From: Rhodopseudomonas palustris
GTDB lineage: Bacteria > Pseudomonadota > Alphaproteobacteria > Rhizobiales > Xanthobacteraceae
Reading direction: 5' to 3'
Assembly: GCF_003591005.1 (NCBI RefSeq)
Contig: NZ_QYYD01000009.1
Coordinates: 1-64,000, forward strand
Length of the DNA: 64,000 bases
Made by a program: the position numbers and the translations under genes. Below, one piece after another: positions 23,574 through 33,389 of the stretch (positions within the stretch are counted from its first letter, which is position 1; each line of letters begins with the position of its first letter). The notes beneath the pieces are model-generated. The model searched no databases, was not told the origin of the DNA, and saw only the letters and a list, made by a program, of their open reading frames with translations.

Positions 23574-23653
23574 CGTCATTGCGAGGAGCGCAGCGACGAA
23601 GCAATCCAGCTCCGTACACTGCGCTGGATTGCTTCGCTTCGCTCGCAATGACG
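23574..23653. repeat. Family C inverted-repeat element, copy C1
   Basis: CGTCATTGCGAGGAGCG...GCAATCCAG, spacer, then the inverted half CTGGATTGCTTCG...CGCAATGACG. It lies between mraY and murD, inside the dcw operon and in the murD leader. Confidence 0.9.
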
Positions 23654-23677
23654 AAATTGAAGTCCTCCCCATCTCCC

Positions 23678-24763
23678 TCACCGCAGCTTCAGCGTCGACA
23701 GGCCGGCGAGCGCCAGCACCACCGCGATGATCCAGAACCGGATCACGATCTGCGGCTCGGTCCAGCCCTTCTGCTCGAAGTGATGATGGATCGGCGCCAT
23801 GCGGAACACGCGCTTGCCGGTGAGCTTGAACGACGCCACCTGCACGATCACCGACACCGCCTCGAGCACGAACAGCCCGCCGATCACCGCCAGCACGATC
23901 TCGTGCTTCACCGCCACCGCGATCGAGCCGAGCATGCCGCCGAGCGCCAGCGAGCCGGTGTCGCCCATGAAGATCGAGGCCGGCGGCGCGTTGAACCACA
24001 AAAAGCCGAGACCGGCGCCGAGCAACGCGCCGCACAGCACTGCGAGTTCGCCGGTGCCGGCGACGTAGTTGATCTGCAGATATTCGGCGAACACCGCGTT
24101 GCCGGCGAGATATGCGATCATGCCGAAGCTTGCTGCTGCGATCATCACCGGCACGATGGCCAGGCCATCGAGGCCGTCGGTGAGGTTCACCGCATTGCCG
24201 GCGCCGACGATCACGAAGGCGCCGAAGATGATGAAGTACCAGCCGAGATTGAGCACGACCTCCTTGAAGAACGGGATCACCAGCGAGCTCGACAGCGTGC
24301 CGCGCCCCAGCCACACCAGCGCGAAACACGCCGCGCCCGCGATGGCGAATTCGATCGCCAGCCTGGTGCGGCCGGAGATGCCCGCGTGAGTCTGCTTGGT
24401 GACCTTCATGTAGTCGTCGTAGAAGCCGACGAAGCCGAAGCCGAGCGTCACCGCCAGCACGATCCACACATAGGGATTGAGCGGGTTGGCCCACAAGATG
24501 GTGCCGACCGTCAGCCCCGACAGGATCATCAGCCCGCCCATCGTCGGCGTGCCGCGCTTGCTGACGAGATGCGACTGCGGACCGTCGGAACGAATCGGCT
24601 GGCCCTTGCCCTGCCGCAACCGCAGATTGTCGATGATCCAGGGACCGCACAGGAACACGAACAGCGCACCGGTCACCACCGCGCCGCCGGTGCGGAAGGT
24701 GATGTAGCGGAACACGTTCAAGGCCGGAAAGGAGCTGGAGAGGTCGACCAACCAATAGAGCAT
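23678..24763 (-). CDS. mraY: Phospho-MurNAc-pentapeptide transferase MraY
   Basis: Integral membrane enzyme that links phospho-MurNAc-pentapeptide to undecaprenyl phosphate, giving lipid I. The 361-residue product has about ten helices and all family motifs: [45 protein letters not shown], and the histidine motif [13 protein letters not shown]. It starts 10 bases after the murF stop codon on the same strand. Confidence 0.99.
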   Translation of the reverse strand: MLYWLVDLSSSFPALNVFRYITFRTGGAVVTGALFVFLCGPWIIDNLRLRQGKGQPIRSDGPQSHLVSKRGTPTMGGLMILSGLTVGTILWANPLNPYVWIVLAVTLGFGFVGFYDDYMKVTKQTHAGISGRTRLAIEFAIAGAACFALVWLGRGTLSSSLVIPFFKEVVLNLGWYFIIFGAFVIVGAGNAVNLTDGLDGLAIVPVMIAAASFGMIAYLAGNAVFAEYLQINYVAGTGELAVLCGALLGAGLGFLWFNAPPASIFMGDTGSLALGGMLGSIAVAVKHEIVLAVIGGLFVLEAVSVIVQVASFKLTGKRVFRMAPIHHHFEQKGWTEPQIVIRFWIIAVVLALAGLSTLKLR

Positions 24764-24773
24764 TCAAGCCGCC

Positions 24774-26213
24774 TTACACCGCAGCATCGTCGCGCGCGGC
24801 CTTGTCGGAAAAGCGCTTCTCGAGCGCGGTGACAATCGTTTTCATGCGCGAGCCGAGCGAACCCTTGATCATCAGCACGTCGCCGGGCCGCACTGCCGCG
24901 ACGACCTGAGATTCGAGCTCGGCCGCGGTCTCTGCATAGCCGCCCCGCCTCCCGGAGGAAAGGGCGTCCCACAGCTGCCGCATCAGCGGCCCGCAGCAGA
25001 ACACCAGGTCGATTCCCTGGGTTTTCACCGCCTCGGCGAGGCCGCGATGCAGTTCCGGACCGGTCGGCCCGAGTTCGAGCATGTCGCCGAGCACGGCGAT
25101 GCGCCGGCCCTGTCCGGAAATCTCCGCGCTGCCGAGCACGCCGATCGCCGCCGCCATCGACGCCGGATTGGCGTTGTAGCTTTCGTCGATCAGCGTCGCT
25201 TGGCCATGACGAAGCTCGAGTGGGCGGCGGACGCCGCGACCGGCCGCGGGCTGCACCTGCGACAGCGCCAGCGCCGCCAGCGCCAGATCGGCGCCGACCA
25301 GTTCGGCCGCCGCCAGCACGGCCAGCGAATTCATGGCGATGTGGCGACCCGGAATGCCGAGCTTGTAGGTGACGTCGTGGCCCAAAATGTTGGCATGCAC
25401 CGCCGAGCAATCGGCGTGCAGCGCGACGTCGAGCAGTCGCGCCTCGGCCTTCGGATCAACACCGAACGAGACGATGCGCTTCACGCCGGCCTTGGCGGCG
25501 TTGTCGCTCAATCGCGCGAACATCGCATTGTCGCGGTTCAGCACCGCCGCCCCGCCCGGCTCGAGGCCGGCAAAGATCTCCGCCTTGGCGTCGGCGATGC
25601 CTTCGATGCCGGAGAAGAATTCGAGATGCACCGGCTCCACCGTGGTGATGATCGCCACATGCGGCCGCACCATCTTCACCAGCGGCTCGATTTCGCCGGC
25701 GTGGTTCATGCCGACCTCGAACACCGCGTAGCGCGCGCTTGCCGGGCAGCGCGCCAGCGTCAGCGGCACGCCCCAATGATTGTTGAACGAGGCCACCGAC
25801 GCATGGGTCTCGCCCTGCGGGCCGAGCACGCCGCGCAGCGCCTCCTTGGTCGAGGTCTTGCCGACCGAGCCGGTGACGGCGATCACTTGGCCGCTCAGCC
25901 GCGCCCGCGCCGCCCGCCCGAGCCCGCGCAGCCCGTCGAGCACGTCGTCGACGATCAGCAGCGGGGCATCGGCGGCGAAGGTGTCGCGCTGCGCGGCTTC
26001 GACCACCGCGAGCGCGGCGCCGGCTTTGAGCGCGGCCTCGACGAAGGCGTGGCCGTCATGCACGTCGCCCTTGATGGCGAAGTACGCGTCGCCCGGCGCC
26101 AGCGTGCGGCTGTCGATCGAGATGCCGAACACGTCGCGCGGCAGCGTGCCGCTGGTTGCGGCGTGCATCGCGCTCGCCATCGCGTCCGAAGTCCATAGCG
26201 GCTGTTTGCTCAT
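24774..26213 (-). CDS. murF: UDP-MurNAc-tripeptide--D-alanyl-D-alanine ligase MurF
   Basis: Adds the D-Ala-D-Ala dipeptide made by Ddl to the UDP-MurNAc-tripeptide. The 479-residue product has SIDSRTLAPGDAYFAIKG, the ATP loop GSVGKTS (115-121), FNNHWGVPLTL, FEVGMNHAGEI and the C-terminal DESYNANPASM and LGDMLELG motifs. Its ATG overlaps the murE stop codon (ATGA), indicating translational coupling. Confidence 0.98.
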   Translation of the reverse strand: MSKQPLWTSDAMASAMHAATSGTLPRDVFGISIDSRTLAPGDAYFAIKGDVHDGHAFVEAALKAGAALAVVEAAQRDTFAADAPLLIVDDVLDGLRGLGRAARARLSGQVIAVTGSVGKTSTKEALRGVLGPQGETHASVASFNNHWGVPLTLARCPASARYAVFEVGMNHAGEIEPLVKMVRPHVAIITTVEPVHLEFFSGIEGIADAKAEIFAGLEPGGAAVLNRDNAMFARLSDNAAKAGVKRIVSFGVDPKAEARLLDVALHADCSAVHANILGHDVTYKLGIPGRHIAMNSLAVLAAAELVGADLALAALALSQVQPAAGRGVRRPLELRHGQATLIDESYNANPASMAAAIGVLGSAEISGQGRRIAVLGDMLELGPTGPELHRGLAEAVKTQGIDLVFCCGPLMRQLWDALSSGRRGGYAETAAELESQVVAAVRPGDVLMIKGSLGSRMKTIVTALEKRFSDKAARDDAAV

Positions 26214-27673
26214 GCTGCACTCGCTGACAACGCCGCCGCGGCGGCTTCGTGATCGCTGAAATGCAGCACCGTGCCCTGCACGATCTGCCCGGTTTCGTGG
26301 CCCTTGCCGGCGATCAGCAGCGCGTCACCCTGCTGCAATTCGCCGATCGCAATGCGGATCGCTTCGGCGCGGTCGCCGATCTCGCGCGCGCCCGGCGCAG
26401 CGGCCAGAATGGCGGCGCGGATCGTGGCGGGATCTTCGCTGCGCGGATTGTCGTCGGTGACGATCACGCTGTCGGCGTGCTCGGCGGCGATCGCGCCCAT
26501 CAGCGGCCGCTTGCCGGCGTCGCGATCGCCGCCGGCGCCGAACACCACGACCAGCTTGCGCTTGGCATAAGGCCGCAGCGCCTGCAGCGCCTTGGCGAGC
26601 GCATCCGGCTTGTGCGCGTAGTCGACGAACACCGGCGCGCCATTATGCGCACCGACAAGGTCGAGCCGCCCCGGCGCGCCTTCGAGATGTTCGAGCGCCG
26701 CGAACGTCGCCGCCGCATCGCCGCCGGTGCCGATCACCAGACCGGCCGACACCAGCGCGTTCTCGATCTGGAATTCGCCGACCAGCGGCAGCTTGAGCGC
26801 GACGCGGCGGCCGGCATGCTCGATCAGAAGCTTCTGGCCGACCCCGTCGATCGCCGCGTCGATCAGCTTGATGCCATCGCCCGGATCGCCGTTGCGGCCG
26901 ATCGTGATCAGCCGCAGCCCGCGGTTGCGTGCGGCTTCGATGACTTCGGCCGAACAGTCATGATCGGCCGAGATCACCGCGGCGCCGCCGTCCTGCACCA
27001 GATCGCGGAACAGTCGCAGCTTGGCGCCCAGATAGTGCGCGACCGTCGGGTGATAGTCCATGTGATCGCGCGACAGATTGGTGAAGCCGCCGGCGGCGAC
27101 GCGGACGCCGTCGAGCCGGAACTGATCGAGTCCGTGCGACGAGGCTTCGAGCGCCAGATGCGTGATGCCCTCGCCGGCGATCTCGTCGATCGAGCGATGC
27201 AGCGCGATCGGATCGGGCGTGGTCAGCGAGCCGTAGACGCTGCGCGTCGGCGTCACGAGGCCAATGGTGCCGATGCTCGCGGAGGCGTAGCCGAGCCGCT
27301 GCCAGATCTGCCGCGTGAACGCCGCCACCGAGGTCTTGCCGCTGGTGCCAGTGACGGCCGCGATCACCTGCGGCTGTCCTGGATAAAAGCGTGCCGCCTC
27401 CAGCGCCAACGCGCGGCGCGCATTGTGAAGCGTCACGAACGGCACGGCGAGATCATCAGCGGGCGCATGCTCGCCAGCCACCGCCACCGCGCCGGCCGCA
27501 AGCGCCGCCGCGATGAACCGCGCACCGTCAGTCTTGGCCCCGGCCAGCGCAAAGAACAGATCGCCCGGCTTCACCGCGCGGCTGTCGACCGCAAGCCCGC
27601 CGATGTCGATGCCGGCGGCCTCCGCCGGCATCGCGGCGACGTCCGCATCGCTGAAGAGGTTACTGAGCTTCAT
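26210..27673 (-). CDS. murE: UDP-MurNAc-tripeptide synthetase MurE (meso-diaminopimelate adding)
   Basis: Adds the third stem residue. The 487-residue product has VDSRAVKPGDLFFALAG, the ATP loop GTSGKTS (109-115), the DHMDYHPTVAHY motif and DDNPRSEDP; the DNPR signature marks meso-diaminopimelate rather than lysine as substrate. Two adjacent ATGs give MMKLSN; the second is used because a GAGG box directly abuts the first. The frame remains open 38 codons upstream into repeat C2, excluded as non-conserved. It overlaps murF by four bases. Confidence 0.97.
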   Translation of the reverse strand: MKLSNLFSDADVAAMPAEAAGIDIGGLAVDSRAVKPGDLFFALAGAKTDGARFIAAALAAGAVAVAGEHAPADDLAVPFVTLHNARRALALEAARFYPGQPQVIAAVTGTSGKTSVAAFTRQIWQRLGYASASIGTIGLVTPTRSVYGSLTTPDPIALHRSIDEIAGEGITHLALEASSHGLDQFRLDGVRVAAGGFTNLSRDHMDYHPTVAHYLGAKLRLFRDLVQDGGAAVISADHDCSAEVIEAARNRGLRLITIGRNGDPGDGIKLIDAAIDGVGQKLLIEHAGRRVALKLPLVGEFQIENALVSAGLVIGTGGDAAATFAALEHLEGAPGRLDLVGAHNGAPVFVDYAHKPDALAKALQALRPYAKRKLVVVFGAGGDRDAGKRPLMGAIAAEHADSVIVTDDNPRSEDPATIRAAILAAAPGAREIGDRAEAIRIAIGELQQGDALLIAGKGHETGQIVQGTVLHFSDHEAAAAALSASAA

Positions 27674-27715
27674 CATCCTCGGAGCCTGATGGATCGCGTA
27701 GCCATTCGCCCCATC

Positions 27716-27792
27716 CGTCATTGCGAGCGCAGCGAAGCAATCCACTTCCGTGCACGGCGCTCCTGGATTGCTTCGCTTCGCTCGCAATGACG
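27716..27792. repeat. Family C inverted-repeat element, copy C2
   Basis: CGTCATTGCGAGCGC...GCAATCCA, spacer, inverted half ending CTCGCAATGACG. It lies between ftsI and murE. Confidence 0.9.
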
Positions 27793-27894
27793 GGGCGAGT
27801 CATCAATTCCCTCGGGACGCCGGTGACAGCCGGCGATGCAAAAACGTACGGCGCAGACCGCGCCTTTAGGCGTATCCGCCGTCCCACGCAACAA

Positions 27895-29661
27895 TCAGCG
27901 CGGTTCCGCCTGGGCCGTCCGCGATGCCGCAAGAATGAGGCGGTCCGGCGGCGGCAGGTCGAAACGTGGCTCGATCCCGAGCAGCGGCGCGATTCGGGCG
28001 ATGACGTTGCCCCCCGTCGGCACAGCGTTCCAGCCCGAGGTGATGAAGCCGTGGGTTTCCGGCAGCGCCTTCGGCTCGTCCAGCATCACCAGCACCTGAT
28101 ATTGCGGATTGTCCATCGGCAAGACCGCGGTGAACGAGTTCAGCACCTGCTTCTTGGCATAACGGCCGTTGATGACCTTTTCGGAGGTGCCGGTCTTGCC
28201 GCCGAGATAATAGCCCTTGGCGATCTGGTCGGCGGTCTTGGCGGTACCGGTCTCCGCGTTCAGCCGCATCAGATAGCGGATCTTGTCGCTGGTCTCTTTC
28301 TTGACGACGCGCTTGGCCATCTTCAGCGCGTCTTCTTCGGTGCGGCGCAGGAAGGTCGGCGGGATCAGATAGCCGCCATTGACCATGGCGTTGATACCCA
28401 TCACCGCCTGCAGCGGCGCCACCGCGACGCCGTGGCCGAACGAGATGGTGATGGTGTTGAGTTCGCCCCAGCGCTTCGGCACGATCGGCGACGCGCTCTC
28501 CGGCAGCTCGGTGCGCAGCCGGTCGAGCTGGCCGACCTTTTTCAAGAACGCCTTATGCGCGTCGACGCCCATCGACAGCGCGACCCGCGCCGCGCCGACA
28601 TTCGACGAATAGGTGAAGACTTCCGACAGCGAGATCGCGCGGCCCATATTGTGGGTGTCGTGGATCTTGAACCGGCCGTAGTGCAGCGGGCCGCGCGCGT
28701 CGTACATCGAGTTCAGCGTCGCCTTGCCGGCATCGAGCGCCATCGCCAGCGTCAGTGTCTTGAAGGTCGAGCCCATCTCGTACACGCCGGTGGTGAGCCG
28801 GTTGATGCGATCGGGATCGTTGGCCTCTTTCGGATTGTTCGGATCGAAGTCCGGCAGCGACACCATCGCGACGATCTCGCCGGTCCTGACGTTGGAGACC
28901 AGACCCGACGCCGCCTTGGCGCTGAACTTCTCCTTGGCCTTGAGCAGTTCGTCGCGCAGCGCGTGCTCGACACGGATATCGACCGCGAGCTCGACCGGCT
29001 TCTGCAGCCGGTCCGAGGCGAAGCCGGCGCGATGCAGATCGGCGAGGCCGTTATTGTCGAGCCATTTCTCGATGCCGGCGATGCCCTGGTTGTCGATGTT
29101 GACGAGGCCGATCAGATGCGAGACCTCGGGGCCGGTCGGATAGACGCGCTTGTTCTCGCGCAAGAAGCCGATGCCCGGAATGCCGAGCTTCTTGATATCG
29201 GCCTGCTGCCGCGGCGTGATATCGCGCTTCAGCCAGACGAAGCCCTTCTTCGACGCCAGCCGCTCGCGCACTTCCGGCGTTTCGAGATCGGGCAGCGTCG
29301 CCGTCAGCAATTCGACCGCTTCGTCCTGATCGATGATGCGGCGCGGTTCGCCGAACAGCGACGGCGATTTGACGTCGGTGGCCAGGATGGTGCCGTTGCG
29401 ATCGACGATGTCCGGCCGCGCGGTGGCGATCGCGTCGGAGCCGCCGCTGCGCCGCGCGCCGTGGCTGTCGCCGAACGCGGCGATCATCGTCAGCTTGAAC
29501 ATGATGATGCCGTAGACGCCGGCGAAGGCGATCATCGCCAGCCCGACGCGCGCGCGCGCCTTGGCGTCGCGATCGACATCGCGGCCGTAGATCAGGCTGC
29601 GGATCATGCGCCGGCGCCAGTTGACGTGATGGCCGACAAGAGGGAGCGAGGGTTCGGTCAA
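27895..29661 (-). CDS. ftsI: Septal penicillin-binding protein FtsI (PBP3)
   Basis: Class B transpeptidase that cross-links septal peptidoglycan together with FtsW. The 588-residue product has a cytoplasmic tail, one transmembrane helix (about 40-63), a pedestal domain, and transpeptidase motifs STFK (298-301, catalytic Ser), TYSSNVG and GGKTGTSEK. The start is inferred as TTG at 29661, which overlaps the ftsL stop codon as TTGA and gives the sequence (M)[12 protein letters not shown]; the open frame upstream is ftsL read in another frame. The first ATG downstream (MIRSLIYG) would still leave the membrane helix intact, so the exact start is uncertain. Confidence 0.96.
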   Translation of the reverse strand: MTEPSLPLVGHHVNWRRRMIRSLIYGRDVDRDAKARARVGLAMIAFAGVYGIIMFKLTMIAAFGDSHGARRSGGSDAIATARPDIVDRNGTILATDVKSPSLFGEPRRIIDQDEAVELLTATLPDLETPEVRERLASKKGFVWLKRDITPRQQADIKKLGIPGIGFLRENKRVYPTGPEVSHLIGLVNIDNQGIAGIEKWLDNNGLADLHRAGFASDRLQKPVELAVDIRVEHALRDELLKAKEKFSAKAASGLVSNVRTGEIVAMVSLPDFDPNNPKEANDPDRINRLTTGVYEMGSTFKTLTLAMALDAGKATLNSMYDARGPLHYGRFKIHDTHNMGRAISLSEVFTYSSNVGAARVALSMGVDAHKAFLKKVGQLDRLRTELPESASPIVPKRWGELNTITISFGHGVAVAPLQAVMGINAMVNGGYLIPPTFLRRTEEDALKMAKRVVKKETSDKIRYLMRLNAETGTAKTADQIAKGYYLGGKTGTSEKVINGRYAKKQVLNSFTAVLPMDNPQYQVLVMLDEPKALPETHGFITSGWNAVPTGGNVIARIAPLLGIEPRFDLPPPDRLILAASRTAQAEPR

Positions 29662-30041
29662 TGCGCTGGCTCCGGCACCGGCAACGATCCGGTGATGATG
29701 TCGGGATCGATCTTCTCGATCATCGAGGCGATCGGATCGGGGTCGCCCGGATTGACGATGCTCGGCGGCCGCTCCGGCAGGTTCTTGAGCTGGTCGAACT
29801 GCCGGGCGTTGATCGGCTTCAGCTTGAGGTGGCGCTCGGCGAGGCCCTGCAGCCGCCCGGGTGCGTCGAGCCTGGCCCATTCGGCGCGCAGTTGCGCGAT
29901 CGCCTCGCGCTCCTTGCGAACTTCGGAATGCAGCTGCAGCACCTTCTCGGTGCGCACCGTCGACTCCATCTTGATGCGGTAGACATAGGCGGCTGCGAAT
30001 ACCAGCATGCAGATCACCGCCACATGAATGATGCGCATCAT
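29658..30041 (-). CDS. ftsL: Cell division protein FtsL
   Basis: Small bitopic divisome protein that activates FtsWI. The 127-residue product starts [20 protein letters not shown], a single membrane helix at the N-terminus, then a heptad-like periplasmic coiled coil (about 30-70: [18 protein letters not shown]) and a Pro-rich tail. Sequence conservation in the family is poor; the call rests on topology and on its place between rsmH and ftsI. It overlaps both neighbours: ATGA with rsmH and the ftsI TTG start with its own stop. Confidence 0.93.
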   Translation of the reverse strand: MMRIIHVAVICMLVFAAAYVYRIKMESTVRTEKVLQLHSEVRKEREAIAQLRAEWARLDAPGRLQGLAERHLKLKPINARQFDQLKNLPERPPSIVNPGDPDPIASMIEKIDPDIITGSLPVPEPAH

Positions 30042-31045
30042 CGGCCGGCCCTCGCGCCCGGCGCCAAGACACGCGCCAGCGTCGGCCAGCCCGGCAGATC
30101 GTCCGGCGCATGCGCCGGCGCAGCGGTGCGTTCGCCGCCGCGCAGCTTGGCGGAGCGCGCGCGCGGATTGGCGGCGATCTCGGCATCGCTGGCGACGATC
30201 GGGCGCTTGGTCAGCACCGTGAAGCTCGGCTTCGCCAGCGCCATCTCCGGGAGATGCCGCGAGCCGCCGCCGACCCGGCCGCGCTCGGCGAAGAACGTCT
30301 TGACGATGCGGTCTTCCAGCGAATGGAACGACACCACGGCAAGCCGGCCGCCGGGCCTCAGCACGCGCTCGGCCGCGGCCAGCGCCTGATACAATTCGTC
30401 GAGCTCTTCGTTGACGAAGATCCGCAGCGCCTGAAACGTCCGCGTCGCCGGATGGATCTCGCCGGGCTTGCTGCGCACCACCTTCCCGACGATGTCGGCG
30501 AGCGCCCTTGTGGTGGTGATCGGCGCCTCGGCGCGGGCCGCGACGATCGCCTTGGCGACGTGACGCGAATAGCGCTCCTCGCCAAAGATGTAGATGATGT
30601 TGGCGAGATCGGTTTCCGACGCCCGCGCCACCACGTCGGCCGCGCTCGGTCCGCTGCCGCCCATCCGCATGTCGAGCGGCCCGTCGAGCCGGAACGAGAA
30701 GCCGCGCTCGGCCTGGTCGACCTGCATCGACGACACGCCGATATCCATCACCACGCCGTCGACCGTTTCATGTCCCTGAGCGGCGCAGACCTCGGCCAGA
30801 TTGGAAAAGCGGTCTTCGACCAGCGTCAGCCGGCCGCCGGCGCTCTGCACCAGATCGAAGCCGCCGGCGATCGCCGTGCGGTCTCGGTCGATCGCGATGA
30901 CCCTGGTGTCGGCCGCATCGAGAATCAGCCGCGTGTAACCACCGGCGCCGAAGGTACCGTCGACATAGACGCCGCCGTCCCGCGGCGCCAGCAGGTCCAC
31001 GGCTTCTGGTCCGAGCACCGGAATATGCGGCCGCTGCCCGGTCAT
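30038..31045 (-). CDS. rsmH: 16S rRNA (cytosine-1402-N4)-methyltransferase RsmH
   Basis: AdoMet-dependent enzyme that methylates C1402 of 16S rRNA; also known as MraW. The 335-residue product has [19 protein letters not shown], the AdoMet loop [32 protein letters not shown], and the C-terminal [18 protein letters not shown] motif. The start [11 protein letters not shown] is the conserved one, with a GAGG box about 12 bases upstream; 58 further open codons are not conserved. It heads the dcw cluster here, with no mraZ in front. Confidence 0.97.
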   Translation of the reverse strand: MTGQRPHIPVLGPEAVDLLAPRDGGVYVDGTFGAGGYTRLILDAADTRVIAIDRDRTAIAGGFDLVQSAGGRLTLVEDRFSNLAEVCAAQGHETVDGVVMDIGVSSMQVDQAERGFSFRLDGPLDMRMGGSGPSAADVVARASETDLANIIYIFGEERYSRHVAKAIVAARAEAPITTTRALADIVGKVVRSKPGEIHPATRTFQALRIFVNEELDELYQALAAAERVLRPGGRLAVVSFHSLEDRIVKTFFAERGRVGGGSRHLPEMALAKPSFTVLTKRPIVASDAEIAANPRARSAKLRGGERTAAPAHAPDDLPGWPTLARVLAPGARAGR

Positions 31046-31601
31046 GCGCGCCCGGCCTCGCAGCGCCGGCAGGCGGCGGCCGTACAACAAGGCAGCGACA
31101 TCGGAAGCGACCGGTGCATCGTGGTTCGAAACTCCCGGTTCGACGCGGATTTGCGCCAGACGTCCGGCCATCGACCTTGGCTGGCCCGCGGCTCCGGCGG
31201 AAATCTGATGGATTGCCATCGGCTTATGGGCTGTCCAGAGGGGGCTCGGCCGTTCCCGGCGACGTGGCTCTTCACCCCTCAGTAACGTCTCTTAGGCTTA
31301 AGAAACCGTTGACGCCGACGCCTCATGGTCAGGTCTGCCGGGCTATTTCAACCGCTTGCCCCGCCGGTAACTAGCTGATGCTGATCCTCAACACTCCACA
31401 GAAAACGTCGAAATCGTGACAGCGACGCGTTGCGGCCCGGGATTATGGCCGGGATAGTGAATGCGGCGCTGCGCCGTGTTCGCGCCGGCGCCCTCGCCGC
31501 TCTCTTGCCGTTTGGATAGTGTGATGCCAGCTTCGTCCGCGTCTGCCGGTCCAGAGTCGAAACAACGACGTGCCATCCCACTGCCCAAGGGCATCGTGGC
31601 C
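31046..31601. other. Divergent leader region between rsmH and the amidase gene
   Basis: A 556-base stretch with no supported gene. Open frames here lack conserved sequence and none resembles MraZ. It contains an AT-richer patch near 31285-31310 (a CTTAAG palindrome) that could hold the rsmH promoter, but I see no clear -10/-35 pair. Confidence 0.5.
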
Positions 31602-32387
31602 ATGCAGAGCTTCCTGCCCGATTCGTCGGTGGTCTCCGACATCATCCCGTCGCCGAATTTCGGCGAGCGCAACAAGGGCCGGCAGCCCGACATGATCGTG
31701 CTGCACTACACCGGCATGCCGGATGTCGAAGGCGCGCTGACCCGGCTGTGCAAGCCCGGCACTGAAGTGTCGGCGCACTACGTCGTGCTCGAGGACGGCC
31801 GCATCCTGCAATGCGTGCCGGAATCCAAGCGCGCCTGGCACGCCGGCATCGCCAAATGGGCCGGCGAAGAGGATATCAATTCCTGCTCGATCGGCATCGA
31901 GATTATCAATCGCGGTCATGATTGGGGCTACCCGGACTTCCCGCTTCGCCAGATCGCCGCGGTGATCGCGCTGTGCCGCGGCATCATCATCCGCCGCGGC
32001 ATCGCCCCGCACCGCGTGCTCGGCCATTCCGACGTCGCCCCGGCACGCAAGAAGGATCCCGGCGAGAAATTTCCGTGGCGCTCGCTCGCCGCCTCCGGCG
32101 TCGGCCATTACGTCGAACCGGCACCGATCGAACCCGGCGAAGCCCTGCGGCCAGGATCCAACGGCGACGACGTCCGCGCGCTGCAGCAGGCGCTGGCCGG
32201 CTATGGCTACGGCATTGCCGTCAACGGCAAATACGACAACGCCACCGCCGAAGTGGTCACCGCCTTCCAGCGCCACTTCCGCCCCGCCAAAGTCGACGGC
32301 ATTGCCGACGCCTCGACGCTGGCGACGCTACAGGCGCTGCGGGCCGCACTGCCGGAAGATGTCCGCACCGCCGCTGCGCTGGGCTGA
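31602..32387 (+). CDS. AmpD-like N-acetylmuramoyl-L-alanine amidase with peptidoglycan-binding domain
   Basis: Zinc amidase that cuts the bond between MurNAc and L-Ala, probably on recycled anhydro-muropeptides. The 261-residue product has an Amidase_2 domain (about 25-165) with zinc ligands in MIVLHYTG (His35) and HRVLGHSDVAP, and the catalytic region ARKKDPGEKFPW, then a PG_binding_1 domain (LRPGSNGDDVRALQQAL onward). No signal peptide is visible, so it may be cytoplasmic as AmpD is. The start is ATG 31602; a GTG six bases earlier (31596) is as plausible, and longer in-frame starts exist. It diverges from rsmH and precedes rnpB. Confidence 0.93.
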   Translation: MQSFLPDSSVVSDIIPSPNFGERNKGRQPDMIVLHYTGMPDVEGALTRLCKPGTEVSAHYVVLEDGRILQCVPESKRAWHAGIAKWAGEEDINSCSIGIEIINRGHDWGYPDFPLRQIAAVIALCRGIIIRRGIAPHRVLGHSDVAPARKKDPGEKFPWRSLAASGVGHYVEPAPIEPGEALRPGSNGDDVRALQQALAGYGYGIAVNGKYDNATAEVVTAFQRHFRPAKVDGIADASTLATLQALRAALPEDVRTAAALG

Positions 32388-32406
32388 CCTAGCGCCACCA
32401 TCGCCC

Positions 32407-32435
32407 TTGACGGCGACACGCGCAGCCCGCATGGC
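32407..32435 (+). promoter_or_regulatory. Candidate rnpB promoter
   Basis: A TTGACG -35 box (32407-32412) and, 17 bases later, a weak -10 at about 32430-32435. A start of transcription six to seven bases further would fall exactly on the first paired base of RNase P helix P1. The fit of position is better than the -10 match. Confidence 0.45.
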
Positions 32436-32441
32436 TTGCCG

Positions 32442-32930
32442 CGTCAGTCGGCCGGACGGCCGCTCCGGCAAGCGCCGAAAGGCCGCCGGGGAGGAAAGTC
32501 CGGGCTCCATCGACATACGGTGCCGGATAACGTCCGGCGGGGGCGACCCCAGGGAAAGTGCCACAGAGAACGAACCGCCCGCCTACGCCCCTTCGGGGCT
32601 TCGGCGCGACAAGCTCACGAGCCTGCCGCGCCATAGCAGCGCAAGCTGCGACGGCGGGTAAGGGTGAAAAGGTGCGGTAAGAGCGCACCGCGTCGCCGGC
32701 AACGGAGACGGCATGGTAAACCCCACCGGGAGCAAAACCGAATAGGGACGGCATCGCGGATAGTTTGCTGCTCGCAGCAATAACTCCGCAGGGTGATGTC
32801 AAACCCGCCGTCCGGGTAGGTTGCTCGAGGCGCTGTGCAAACAGCGTCCCAGAGGAATGGCCGTCGCGCAGCGCCCCGCTTCACCGCGAGCGCTGCCCTC
32901 CAGAACCCGGCTTACAGGCCGGCTGATACT
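32442..32930 (+). ncRNA. rnpB: RNase P RNA, bacterial A type
   Basis: Catalytic RNA that removes the 5' leader from pre-tRNAs. Universally conserved blocks are present in order: GAGGAAAGTCCGGGCTCC near the 5' end (about 32489-32510), AGGGAAAGTGCCACAGAGAA (about 32551-32571), GGTAAACCCCACCGGGAGCA (about 32714-32734), CCAGAGGAATGGCCGTC, and AACCCGGCTTACAGGCC near the 3' end. Ends are set by helix P1: TCAGTCGGCC (32444-32453) pairs with GGCCGGCTGA (32917-32926), with one U-G pair. Length is about 490 bases, as expected for alphaproteobacteria. Confidence 0.97.
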
Positions 32931-32936
32931 CATCAT

Positions 32937-32966
32937 GAAGGGCTCGGCGGAGACGCCGGGCCCTTC
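32937..32966 (+). terminator. Hairpin after rnpB, probable terminator
   Basis: A 13-bp stem (GAAGGGCTCGGCG with CGCCGGGCCCTTC, one G-U pair) around GAGA, seven bases after the end of RNase P RNA. No T-run follows, so termination may be weak or need processing. Confidence 0.6.
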
Positions 32967-33098
32967 GCCTATTCGCTGCGCGAGAGCTGATACGACTCTC
33001 ACCTACACGGAGTCAGTGCAGCCACTCCGACGACCGGCGTTATCCTGAATGCCTGACCGGAAATGTGGCCTCGAGATCCAGGCAATTTCGTTTCCACG

Positions 33099-33188
33099 AG
33101 TCATGCCCGGCCTTGTGCCGGGCATCCACGCCTTGCTGACGGAAACGCCGAAAAGGCGTGGATGGCCGGGACAAGCCCGGCCATGACG
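33099..33188. repeat. Family B inverted-repeat element, copy B7
   Basis: A complete double element: GTCATGCCCGGCC...CCACGCC, an 18-base spacer, then GGCGTGGATGGCC...GGCCATGACG. The gene-free stretch 32967-33389 otherwise holds only copy C3. Confidence 0.92.
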
Positions 33189-33249
33189 GATCTCAGAGTT
33201 AACTAAGCCATATCGAAGTGGTTGATAATCGGCTCTGAATTTGGGCCGC

Positions 33250-33330
33250 CGTCATTGCGAGCGAAGCGAAGCAATCCAGCGCAGCGCAGGTAGCATGGAT
33301 TGCTTCGTCGCTTCGCTCCTCGCAATGACG
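33250..33330. repeat. Family C inverted-repeat element, copy C3
   Basis: CGTCATTGCGAGCGAAGCG...GCAATCCAG and its inverted half ending CGCAATGACG, just downstream of the efflux transporter gene. Confidence 0.92.
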
Positions 33331-33389
33331 AACGGTGTGCCCCCGCCGCAAATTAGCAAGGCCCGAGGGGGGGGCTAACCTGAAACGGC

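Noticed and set aside
31443-32276. Possible mraZ or other gene antisense to the amidase or in the rsmH leader
   Set aside because: No MraZ-like sequence (AbrB-type repeats) is visible in any frame; the open frames are shadows of the amidase gene.
33099-33330. CRISPR array
   Set aside because: Repeats are inverted pairs scattered at irregular distances over 60 kb, with no regular spacers and no cas genes.
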